This document shows positions 1 to 7,900 of a stretch of 19,221 bases of DNA, in pieces. The notes beneath the pieces are model-generated. The model ran no database searches and was not told the DNA's origin. It saw only the letters and a program-made list of their open reading frames with translations. The stretch is from an uncultured Haloferula sp. Lineage in GTDB: Bacteria; Verrucomicrobiota; Verrucomicrobiae; Verrucomicrobiales; Akkermansiaceae. The first letter of the stretch is position 1, and the number at the start of each line of letters is the position of its first letter. Position numbers and translations under genes: made by a program. The stretch is taken from contig CAMPGU010000042.1 of NCBI GenBank assembly GCA_946885645.1, positions 1 through 19,221 of the forward strand, written 5' to 3'.

Positions 1-2450
1 GCGGCCTTTACCCCGTTGATATAAACCACCGCTTCCTCGTCGTGGTAGATGGAAAGCGCGAGGTTGTCAGGGATGCTGGTGGGCATCGTGATTTCGCGGC
101 GCAGCCAGATGTCGGAGGTGGTCCAGCGGGTGCGCGTCCTGGTGTTGGGCGCACCGCCGCCGCCGAAGCCTGCGGCACCGCGTTCCCACTTCGAGGCGTC
201 GTAGCCCGTGGCGAACCAATCGCCGTCCGGACGCCGGGTGGTATAGTGCCACAGCAGGTCGTCCTTCTCGTCTCCGGCCGGGATGATGGTCGTCAGCACG
301 GGCGGCACGTAGTCGGGCATCGGTGCCCAGCCCTTCGCCTTGGTCTTGTCGCGGGAGGCGTACTTGGCCCACAGATCCTTGTGGTAGAGCGCGGGGAGAT
401 AGACCCCGCCGACCACGGGACGGGCGGTGAAGCCCACCTTCTCGCCGCTGATCGTCTCGTACCAGTCGGTCATCGGCGAGCGATCGGGACCTTCGTTGAG
501 AAACTTGAAGACCGGTGCGATGAGCGCGTCGAAGTCCTTCCGGTCCTGTGTGAGCGAAGCGGTCCAGACGATCCAATCGAGCTTGGTGTAGGTTCTCCGG
601 TTGTCGAGCGGCAGGCCGTAAACGTTCTGGGTCTTCTTGTAGAAGTCCATCTCGGTGCGGAGCACCTCGTCCGGGAAGAGCCCCAGCCCCAGAATCTTGT
701 CCCACACGAGGTTGTACTTCTGGCTCCAGGTCCCGGGACGGTCGAAGGCCAGGCGGTAGTGGTCGCCGTCCTTCGCTTCCTTCATCCAGCGGGCGGCGAA
801 TTCCTTCGCGATCCGCGAGTATTCAGCCGCCTTGTCGCTTTCGCCGCGCATTTCGCACATCTTCGCGAAGGCCCCGAGGCCGCAGATGGCCTTGGCGCTC
901 AGGTTCACGTTGTGCGCGAGATGGCCGGCGAAGTCGTCGGTGCAGAGCTGGTTGGCGGGGTCGAAGCCTTCCTTCTTGAGATACTCCGCCCATTGTTCCA
1001 GCCGCGACCAGTAGAGGCCGGCGTACTCGGCATGGCCTTCCATTTGCGCCACCGCCGCGAACAGGAGCAGCATGTTGCCGCTTTCTTCGACCGGCATCTG
1101 GTTTTCTTCCGTCTTTTCACCGCCGCCATAGACCTGGCCGTTCGCGTGCGGATAGGTGCCAAGATCATGCGGGGCGAAGGGGAACTTCCAGCGGTCGCTC
1201 TTCGCATACTCCATAAAGGGTGCCAGGAAGGACTTCGCCACGCTGGGGCCGAAGAGCAGGAACTGCGGGGCCATCGGATAAAAGACGTCGGAGGTCGCGA
1301 TGCAGCCGTTCGAGTGGTTTTCCTTCGAGAACTGGAGCGGCTGCCCGTTCTCGTCCGCCACGAACTTGCCGGCGGCGAAGCACTGGCGGTAGGCCAGCGC
1401 GGCGAGCTTGGCGTATTTTTCGCCGCCGAGCTTGCGGAGGTCCGCCATCAGCTCCTCGTCGAATTTCTCGCAGCGCTCCTTCAGGGAAGCGTACTCCTTC
1501 GCGGAAGCTTGCAGGAGATCCTTCGCCTCCCAGCCGTCTTTCCGCCAATACGGGCGGAGATTCTTGCGGTTGTACTGGATGGCGTAGATGTCGTCATAGG
1601 CGATCATCACCCATTTGGAGACCGGATCCGCGCCGACGCGGGTAGCGACCAGTTCGATGCCGGCACCCGCGGCATCCGCTTCACCTGCCGTTCCGGACTC
1701 CCCCTTACCGCCGGAGATGCCCTTCATCGAGAAAGCCACCGCAAGTTCGGAAGGCTTCGCAAACCCGTAAGCCGCCGTTTCGGAGGCAGGCGCAGCCAGA
1801 TAGAGGTAGCCCCAGTCGATCCGCTGGTCGTCGCCCTTCTTCTGGAGGACGGCCTGGTCCTTGGAGCCCATGCTCACCACGGCGAGGTCGCCGGAGCTGG
1901 CGTCTTTCCAGGTCACATCCTGCTCGGTGGAGTTCACCGTCAGCTCGCCGGATGCTCCGAAAAAGACCGAAACATCGTGGACCTTGCCGTCCGTCGCGCG
2001 GAAATCGTAGGTGAGGTAGGTGACCGGGCGGGACAGCAGGGAGATGTCCTCCGGGAGCGCGGGAGTGGTGAAGGTGAGGCTCAGCGCGATACCGGCACCT
2101 TCGAAGGTGTAGATGGTCCGGGTCGGCAAAACCGTCAGGCTCTTCTGTTCCAGGGCAGGTGTCGCGGCCGGGGTGGCACCCATCACGCGGAACGCCTTGC
2201 CATCGACCTTCACCAGGCTGGTCAACTGGTGCCGGCGACCCGTCCAGTGGGTGGTTTCCACGCCGTTCAGCCTGTCGCCGGGCGACCAGATGCTGAAGTA
2301 AGGATCGCACGCGACCAAGGGGGTCGAGGGCGGGATCAGCTCGTTTTCGCCCGGCGGGGCCGTGCGGACCTGGCCATGGGCCCAAGTCAGGCCGAGAGCA
2401 CCGGCTGCGAGTAGCACGGCTTTCGGATTGAGGGTGAGGTTGCGTTTCAT
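1..2450 (-). CDS. Secreted glutaminase A-like protein (DUF5127/DUF4965/DUF1793), 3' end cut by window
   Basis: Reading down from the ATG at 2448-2450 gives 816 uninterrupted codons to the window edge, so the C-terminus is missing. Residues 1-26 look like a signal peptide (MKRN, then a hydrophobic stretch ending AHG|Q). The motif ACDPYFSIWSPGDRLN (about 47-62) and the following THWTGRRHQL are typical of the N-terminal part of glutaminase A-like proteins. Residues ~95-320 fit DUF5127 and ~325-505 fit DUF4965 (HSNGCIATSDVFYP at 379-392, APHDLGTYPHANG at 426-438). Residues ~505-690 fit the DUF1793 alpha-toroid (DWIVWTASL, MTDWYETISG). From about 715 there is an added beta-rich galactose-binding-like domain (WYTTRRPDG-like start; IYHDEEAVVYING at 801-813). 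Fungal GtaA members are described as glutaminases, but the substrate of bacterial relatives is largely untested. Family assignment is firm; enzymatic function is not. A candidate promoter lies at 2536-2563. Confidence 0.88.
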   Translation of the reverse strand, partial: MKRNLTLNPKAVLLAAGALGLTWAHGQVRTAPPGENELIPPSTPLVACDPYFSIWSPGDRLNGVETTHWTGRRHQLTSLVKVDGKAFRVMGATPAATPALEQKSLTVLPTRTIYTFEGAGIALSLTFTTPALPEDISLLSRPVTYLTYDFRATDGKVHDVSVFFGASGELTVNSTEQDVTWKDASSGDLAVVSMGSKDQAVLQKKGDDQRIDWGYLYLAAPASETAAYGFAKPSELAVAFSMKGISGGKGESGTAGEADAAGAGIELVATRVGADPVSKWVMIAYDDIYAIQYNRKNLRPYWRKDGWEAKDLLQASAKEYASLKERCEKFDEELMADLRKLGGEKYAKLAALAYRQCFAAGKFVADENGQPLQFSKENHSNGCIATSDVFYPMAPQFLLFGPSVAKSFLAPFMEYAKSDRWKFPFAPHDLGTYPHANGQVYGGGEKTEENQMPVEESGNMLLLFAAVAQMEGHAEYAGLYWSRLEQWAEYLKKEGFDPANQLCTDDFAGHLAHNVNLSAKAICGLGAFAKMCEMRGESDKAAEYSRIAKEFAARWMKEAKDGDHYRLAFDRPGTWSQKYNLVWDKILGLGLFPDEVLRTEMDFYKKTQNVYGLPLDNRRTYTKLDWIVWTASLTQDRKDFDALIAPVFKFLNEGPDRSPMTDWYETISGEKVGFTARPVVGGVYLPALYHKDLWAKYASRDKTKAKGWAPMPDYVPPVLTTIIPAGDEKDDLLWHYTTRRPDGDWFATGYDASKWERGAAGFGGGGAPNTRTRTRWTTSDIWLRREITMPTSIPDNLALSIYHDEEAVVYINGVKA

Positions 2451-2488
2451 GTCGGTTGTTGAGGGTAAAGGAGGGGACCCGGACTGAA

Positions 2489-2511
2489 GCCGGGTACCGG
2501 GCAGGCCCGGC
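2489..2511 (-). other. GC-rich hairpin in the leader of the glutaminase A-like gene
   Basis: CCGGGC-AG-GCCCGG (2497-2510) is a perfect inverted repeat. A competing pairing, GCCGGG (2489-2494) with CCCGGC (2506-2511), overlaps it. The element sits between the RlmM-like stop codon and the DUF4965 gene start, downstream of the candidate promoter. It could end transcription from the methyltransferase gene or act as a leader structure. No T-run follows on the minus strand, so a classical intrinsic terminator is not supported. Confidence 0.35.
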
Positions 2512-2535
2512 AGCACCCCTCTGGCGCGGCCCTTT

Positions 2536-2563
2536 ACGCTATGAAACGCGTTCTCTCTGTCAA
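2536..2563 (-). promoter_or_regulatory. Candidate sigma-70-type promoter for the glutaminase A-like gene
   Basis: Read on the minus strand, a perfect TTGACA (plus-strand TGTCAA, 2558-2563) is followed after 16 nt by TAGCGT (plus-strand ACGCTA, 2536-2541), which matches TATAAT at three of six positions. The -35 box is exact and the -10 is weak. The position is plausible: about 85 nt upstream of the 2450 start and just downstream of the methyltransferase stop codon. Confidence 0.35.
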
Positions 2564-2575
2564 ATTTATTGCCCG

Positions 2576-3655
2576 TCAGGAGACGTCCCCGCGCACGCGC
2601 TCAAAGAAGAGCGTCAATTCGGAGCGGTTGTAGGTCAGATGGGTACACGCTACCGGGGATAATCCGGAGGCCGTCGCGTAGGCGCTAGCCGCCCGACGGA
2701 GGGCGATCAGTTCCTCCGGAGACTCGGCACCCGCGCCCTTGAGGGTGAAAATTACCGGCGCGCCCTCCTCCAGATGGGCCGCCAGACGCACGACTTGCCG
2801 CAGGGAAGCCCGCGCGTCCCCGTTCATGTCGCAGAGCAGCGCATCGAAGCGCTCGCTCCCTGCAGGCCGGTAGGAATCGACATCCGCGCGGATGACTTCA
2901 AGACCCTCCCGGCCCTTCAGGCGGGGATCCATGGCGGCCCTGTCCACCGCGGTGACCCTGTAGCCGCGGGCGAGCAACTCCGAACTCATCCCGCCGGGGC
3001 TGGCGCCGAGTTCGAGCCAGCGGGAGCCAGCGGGAGGCGCAGGCCGGTGGAGGCGGATATAGTGCAGCGCCTCCGCGATCTTCGCACCGGCGCGGCTGAT
3101 GGTTGTCTCCGCGTCCTGGCTGATGAATTTCGTGCCGCCGGGATAGAAGCCGTTGGCGTCCCGCGGGCTCTGGAGCCCGCAAAAAAGGCCCTCTTTCCCG
3201 ACCAGGCAGAACAGCGTGGGGGCCTCGGGATCCTGCTCCTCCGGCTCGCGAACCGGCATCGGGGGGAAAAGCTGGAGGGTCCGGCCCCGCAGGTTGGTGG
3301 CGAGATGCTTATAGTAAGGATGCACCGCGCCCGTTTGCAGCGGGCCCGTCAGGAGCGCCTGGGGAGCCGCTCCGCCGAATTTCCTGAAGATCGCTTGGGC
3401 TGCCTTTTCGACGAAGCCTTCCATCTTTTGCGGGAGGCAAGGCCAAGCGTGGTGCACCGGCAGGTTCCAGCCGATCAGGGGAGCCCATTCCGACGCCTGG
3501 AAAACCTCCGGGTTCCCGAGGCGCACGAGGTGATAATCACTCCCGAGCTTTTTCAGCGGCACGGCATCCAGCCCCTTGAGAATCTCCCCCGAGCGGGCGG
3601 CGAAGACCTCCGGAATGCGGATCAGCCATGATAAACCCTCGGACGGCGGTGACAT
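2576..3655 (-). CDS. RlmM-like FtsJ-family rRNA 2'-O-ribose methyltransferase
   Basis: This 359-residue protein resembles E. coli RlmM, which 2'-O-methylates C2498 of 23S rRNA using SAM. Residues ~1-175 are the diverged THUMP-like N-terminal part. The Rossmann methyltransferase follows, with motif I LELGASPGG at 214-222 and the RlmM-like AVDRAAMDPRL. The FtsJ K-D-K-E tetrad can be traced: K192 (ISRAGAK), D276 (CDMNGD), K306 (FTLKG) and E346 (YNRSELTLFF). The start at 3655 is chosen because AAGGA (plus strand 3663-3667) lies 7 nt upstream. The frame is open 39 codons further upstream, but that stretch runs across the divergent intergenic region. It is transcribed divergently from the RRM gene. 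An FtsJ-type methyltransferase is near certain; the exact target nucleotide is inferred. Confidence 0.85.
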   Translation of the reverse strand: MSPPSEGLSWLIRIPEVFAARSGEILKGLDAVPLKKLGSDYHLVRLGNPEVFQASEWAPLIGWNLPVHHAWPCLPQKMEGFVEKAAQAIFRKFGGAAPQALLTGPLQTGAVHPYYKHLATNLRGRTLQLFPPMPVREPEEQDPEAPTLFCLVGKEGLFCGLQSPRDANGFYPGGTKFISQDAETTISRAGAKIAEALHYIRLHRPAPPAGSRWLELGASPGGMSSELLARGYRVTAVDRAAMDPRLKGREGLEVIRADVDSYRPAGSERFDALLCDMNGDARASLRQVVRLAAHLEEGAPVIFTLKGAGAESPEELIALRRAASAYATASGLSPVACTHLTYNRSELTLFFERVRGDVS

Positions 3656-3662
3656 GGGGCAG

Positions 3663-3667
3663 TCCTT
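3663..3667 (-). promoter_or_regulatory. Shine-Dalgarno site deciding the RlmM-like start
   Basis: On the minus strand AAGGA is followed by a 7-nt spacer and ATG at 3655. This supports the short (359-residue) reading over the longer open frame starting at 3772. Confidence 0.6.
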
Positions 3668-3763
3668 GCGGGGAAGCAGCGGAGGAGAAAAGGACAATCC
3701 GGTACCGCCGCGCGGAAATCGGTGCTCGTTTCTCCCGCAAAATCGCACTATCCTCCCGCCCTC

Positions 3764-3767
3764 GGAG
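3764..3767 (+). promoter_or_regulatory. Shine-Dalgarno site of the RRM protein gene
   Basis: GGAG is followed by a 7-nt spacer and the ATG at 3775. It selects this start over an in-frame ATG at 3628 that would add 49 residues with no RRM homology. Confidence 0.6.
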
Positions 3768-3774
3768 CTCATCC

Positions 3775-4092
3775 ATGATTATCCTCGTCCGCAATATCGA
3801 CCGCGCGATCACCCAAGAAGAGATGTACAAGCTGCTGGCCAAGCACGGCAAGGTCCGCACCTTTGATCTTGTGATGGACAAGGCCACCGGCGAGTCCAAG
3901 GGCTTCGGCTTCGCCGACATGCCAAGCCAGGAAGAAGCGGCGGAAGCGATCAAAGCGCTGGACGGCTTCAAGGTAGGCACCCTGGCCCTGCGCGTGAAAC
4001 GGGCCGCTGCATCCTCCCTGCTGAAGGAAGCGCCCCGCCCCCGGAAAAGCACCGGGCCCCGCAAGAACGGCGGCCGGCCGCGGGACAGGTGA
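3775..4092 (+). CDS. RRM-domain RNA-binding protein
   Basis: This is a small basic protein of 105 residues. It holds one RNA recognition motif at about 1-78: RNP2-like ILVRNI near the N-terminus (2-7) and RNP1-like KGFGFADM near 41-48, with the EEMYKLLAKHGKV helix between them. The tail (about 80-105) is rich in Lys, Arg, Pro and Gly, as in bacterial and cyanobacterial Rbp-type proteins that bind single-stranded RNA. The length matches that class. A GGAG site 7 nt upstream supports this start. It lies 119 bp from, and divergent to, the RlmM-like methyltransferase. The target RNA is unknown; a role in cold adaptation or RNA handling would be analogy only. Confidence 0.9.
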   Translation: MIILVRNIDRAITQEEMYKLLAKHGKVRTFDLVMDKATGESKGFGFADMPSQEEAAEAIKALDGFKVGTLALRVKRAAASSLLKEAPRPRKSTGPRKNGGRPRDR

Positions 4093-4168
4093 GATGCTCA
4101 GCGAATCCGGTCCTCTCCGTGGGATTTGACGGCGCCGCGGAAATCTCCTGAGCTGGGACCGGTCACGC

Positions 4169-4816
4169 ATGCCGTCCGTCCCTTCACTCCACGCCGCGGC
4201 CACCGCCCGTCTGGCGAAGTCCTGCCCTTCGATGAAGGCGCTGATCGCCCGGGTCGGCCCGTGCACGATGGAAATCGAAACGGCCCGGAGCCCTTTTCAG
4301 GCTCTTGTCAGCGCGGTCGCGCACCAGCAGCTCCATGGCAAGGCGGCGGCCACCATCCTCGGGCGATTCCGGAAGCTCTTTCCCGGCGGCCGCTTTCCCG
4401 GCCCGAAAGCCCTGGCGAGCGTTAGCGACGAGCAACTTCGCGGCGTCGGCTTCTCCCGCGCGAAGACCGCCGCCCTGCGGGACCTCGCGGAAAAGACGTT
4501 GTCCGGCGTGGTGCCGGGCACCAAGGCGATTTCCGCACTGCCGGATGAGGAGATCATTGCCCGCCTGACCCAAGTCCGCGGCGTGGGCAAGTGGACCGTC
4601 GAGATGCTGCTGATCTTCACGCTCGGGAGGCCGGATGTCTGGCCGGTGGACGACTACGGCGTGCGCACGGGATGGAAGCTGACCTACCGGCTACCGGAGA
4701 TGCCCTCCCCGAAGGAACTACAGGCGCTGGGCGAGCGCTTCCGGCCCCACCGCTCCATCGCCGCGTGGTATTTCTGGCGCGCCACGGATGTGAACCGCTC
4801 GCCGCAAGGTGAGTGA
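4169..4816 (+). CDS. DNA-3-methyladenine glycosylase II (AlkA-type HhH-GPD)
   Basis: This 215-residue base-excision repair glycosylase would release alkylated bases from DNA. The helix-hairpin-helix is TQVRGVGKWTVEM (about 134-146). The following PVDDYGV (159-165) carries the catalytic aspartate; the second Asp, D162, corresponds to AlkA D238. Earlier family blocks include the CP.MKALI.RVGPC segment (about 19-32) and LVSAVAHQQL (46-55). It lacks the N-terminal TBP-like domain of E. coli AlkA and so matches the short form of the family. The start at 4169 keeps the N-terminal family block; an internal Met at 4232 would cut into it. No clear Shine-Dalgarno site is seen. It is followed by a 155-bp gap before the first DUF5060 gene. 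Confidence 0.9.
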   Translation: MPSVPSLHAAATARLAKSCPSMKALIARVGPCTMEIETARSPFQALVSAVAHQQLHGKAAATILGRFRKLFPGGRFPGPKALASVSDEQLRGVGFSRAKTAALRDLAEKTLSGVVPGTKAISALPDEEIIARLTQVRGVGKWTVEMLLIFTLGRPDVWPVDDYGVRTGWKLTYRLPEMPSPKELQALGERFRPHRSIAAWYFWRATDVNRSPQGE

Positions 4817-4910
4817 AGGGGGCCGCTCTTTCCTCGATCCGCTGGATTCCCTTGAAAAATCCCCGATCGGAGACTTCTTCTTCCCCCGTCGTGGCGAAGA
4901 TCGCGAAAGA

Positions 4911-4926
4911 ATGCCGGATCCGGCAT
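4911..4926. promoter_or_regulatory. Perfect 16-bp palindrome upstream of the first DUF5060/GH gene
   Basis: ATGCCGGATCCGGCAT is exactly self-complementary and ends 45 bp before the ATG at 4972. Both the position and the perfect symmetry suit a dimeric regulator's operator. A related sequence (13 of 16 bases by eye) lies at 8244-8259 upstream of the paralogue, and another (12 of 16) at 19155-19170 upstream of the PL11 gene. No regulator gene is in the window, so the role is inferred. The core TCCGG is common in this DNA, which weakens the cross-gene match. Confidence 0.45.
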
Positions 4927-4971
4927 GATTTCCGCAGCTTTTCATCCCCCTACACGACGTCCCCCCGACGC

Positions 4972-7900
4972 ATGCCCCCCCTTCGATTTGATCCATCCGT
5001 GCGACCCTCCGGCTTGTGGCGGAGGTGGTTGTCATGGCTTTCCGCCCTGACGGCGTGGTGCCTTCTATCCGTGGCAGCAATCGGCCAGGAGGAGGCAGCC
5101 CCTGCCGTGACGGGGGAACTGAGAATGTGGCACAAGCTCACCCTGAGCTTCACGGGTCCGCCGACGAGCGAGACGGCGACGCCGAACCCCTTCACCGACT
5201 ACCGGTTGGACGCGACTTTCACCCACGTGCCGAGCGGGAAGACCTATCTCGTGCCCGGCTACTACGCGGCGGACGGGGATGCCGCGAATACCTCCGCGGA
5301 TGCAGGCGATGTCTGGCGGATCCATTTCGCGGCCGATGCCACGGGCGATTGGACCTACGCGATATCCTTTCGCACGGGTGAGAATGTCGCCATGAGCACG
5401 AGCGTCCCCGCGGGAGAGAGCGCGGGCTTCTGCGACGGGGAAACCGGCAGTTTCGTCATCCTGCCGACGAACAAGAGCGGCCGCGACATGCGTGCCAAGG
5501 GCCGCCTCGAGTACGTGGGCATGCATCACCTCCGCTTCGCCGGCACCGGCAGCTATTTCATGAAAGCCGGCCCCGACTCCCCGGAGAACCTGCTTTCCTA
5601 CGCGGATTTCGACGGCGATTTCAAAGCCGACGACGAAGAGGACGAGCTGGTGAAAACCTGGGAGCCCCACGTGACCGACTGGCGGGAAGGCGATCCCTCC
5701 TGGCAGGGAGGAAAAGGCAAGGGCCTGATCGGCGCGATCAACTACCTGGCCTCGGAGGGACTGAATTCATTCTCGTTCCTGACGATGAACATCGAGGGCG
5801 ATGATCGCAACGTCTTCCCCTACCTCGCCTACGACGAACGCCTGCGCATGGACGTCTCCCGCCTCGACCAATGGGAGATCGTCTTCGAGCACGGCACGCG
5901 GATGGGCATGCATCTCCATTTCAAAACCCAGGAGACGGAGAACGAGAAGATGCTGGACGGCGGGAATACGGGCGACCAGCGGCGGCTGTACTACCGGGAG
6001 TTGATCGCACGGTTCAGCCATCATCTGGCGATGAACTGGAACTTGGGCGAGGAGGTCAACGACGCTTCGCTCTCCCAGAAGGTTACCTGGGCGCAGTTTT
6101 TCCACGACCACGACCCCTACCACCACCCGATCGTGATCCACAACGGGGCCAGCCATTTCGACATGATGGGGGACGCTTCCAAGCTCACCGGCTTCTCGCT
6201 CCAGATGAACGAGCCCGACTTCAGCGATACCTTCTTTCAAACGAAGCGGTACGTGACTCGATCCGCGGAGTTCAACCGCCCATGGGTCGTGGCCTGCGAC
6301 GAACCTGGTGATTCCCGGCTCGGCGTGCGGCCCGACAACGACCCCGGCGAGAGCCACCACAACGCGCGCAAGAACGCCCTATGGGGAAACATCATGGCGG
6401 GCGGCGGCGGATGCGAATTTTACTTCGGCTACGAGCGGCCGGAGGGGGATCTGACACTGCAGAATTTCCGCAGCCGGGATTCATTCTGGGACTATTGCCG
6501 CCATACCCTCGGGTTTTTTGAAGGGAATGAATTCCACTTCGAGCAGATGGGAAACCACAACTCGCTCGTGAGCGGAAACGGCGACAACGCCAACCGGTGC
6601 CTGGCGAAGATCGGGGACACCTACCTGGTCCAGCTTCACGCCGGCGGGAGCCATACCCTCGATCTCACGGGCGCGGAGGGCACTTATTCCGTGACGTGGT
6701 TCAATCCCCGCACGGGGGATCCCGTCTTTGATGGAGGTACGGTGGAAGGCGGCGCGATCACGGCGTTGGGAACACCTCCGGACACGCCGGAGGCGGATTG
6801 GATCGTGCTCGTGAAAAACCTTTCCGGCGGCGGCGGGACGAACCGCGCGCCCGTAGTCAGCGCGGGACCGGACAGGTCCGCCTTTCTCACCGGCGACTCG
6901 GTGGCAATCACCCTGAACGGCTCCACATCCGACGACGGGCTGCCGGACCCTTTTTCGTTGAGCCGCGCCTGGTCCTTCGTTTCGGGTCCCGACGCTGTAT
7001 CTTTTTCCAGCGCGAGTACTTCATCCACCATCGCCACCTTCACTTCGCCCGGCACCTACATTCTGGGCCTTACCGTTACCGACACCGAGTTCACGGCTCA
7101 CGACGAAATGGCGGTCACCATCCTCCTGCCGCAAAGCGGGGGAGCGGAAACGCTGTTTCCCGTTCACGATGCCTTCCTGGAAGAAGGGGTGCATGAGAAC
7201 AGCGAATGGCTGCGGGTGGCAGCCATCGACCCGCTCCAGGTGGCTTACCTCCAGTTCGATCTCACGGGCTTGGAGGCTGTTCCGGAGCAGGCGCTGCTGC
7301 GGCTTACGGAAGGCGGGGATTCCTCGGACGGGGAAATGAAGGTTCGCGTTTTCGCGGGGACTTCGAACGATTGGACCGAAGCCACACTGGACGGTGCCAC
7401 CGCCCCGCCGAAAGGTCAGGAACTCGCCAGTTTCACCGGCGATATTCCCGCCGGATCGGTCCTTGAATTCGACCTCGGGAGCCATATCGCGGAGCGCGGG
7501 ATCTTCACCTTTATCATCGAAACGGACTCGCCGGGCCAGGACGTCGCCTTTGCCTCGAAGGAAAGCCCGACCGCTGCCGCTAGGCCCGCGCTCGTTGTCA
7601 CCCTCCCTCCCAATACCGCGCCGGTCTTTCCGGGATTCGTGGTCAGCACGCAGGCGAACACGCCCGTCAGCCTCTCCCGCGGCGAAGTCCTGGCGGCGGC
7701 CTCGGATGCGGACGGGGACCCGCTCTCGCTGCTGATCGAAGACGGCTCGACCACCGCGGGCGGCGAGATCGTCTCGGGAGAAGAAGGCTTCACCTACGCC
7801 CCCGCCATCGACTACCTCGGGAAAGACTCCTTTCTCCTTACCATTCAGGACGCCCGGGGTGCCTCGGCATCGGCGATTCTGGATATCACGGTGATCGGCG

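Noticed and set aside
42..2414. A 790-codon plus-strand open frame opposite the glutaminase A-like gene
   Set aside because: The minus-strand frame carries the recognisable DUF4965 family motifs and a signal peptide. The plus-strand product has no domain and is an antisense artefact.
4813..4971. Longer N-terminus for the first GH protein
   Set aside because: The extra 53 residues overlap the end of the glycosylase gene, span the palindrome at 4911-4926 and push the signal peptide away from the N-terminus.
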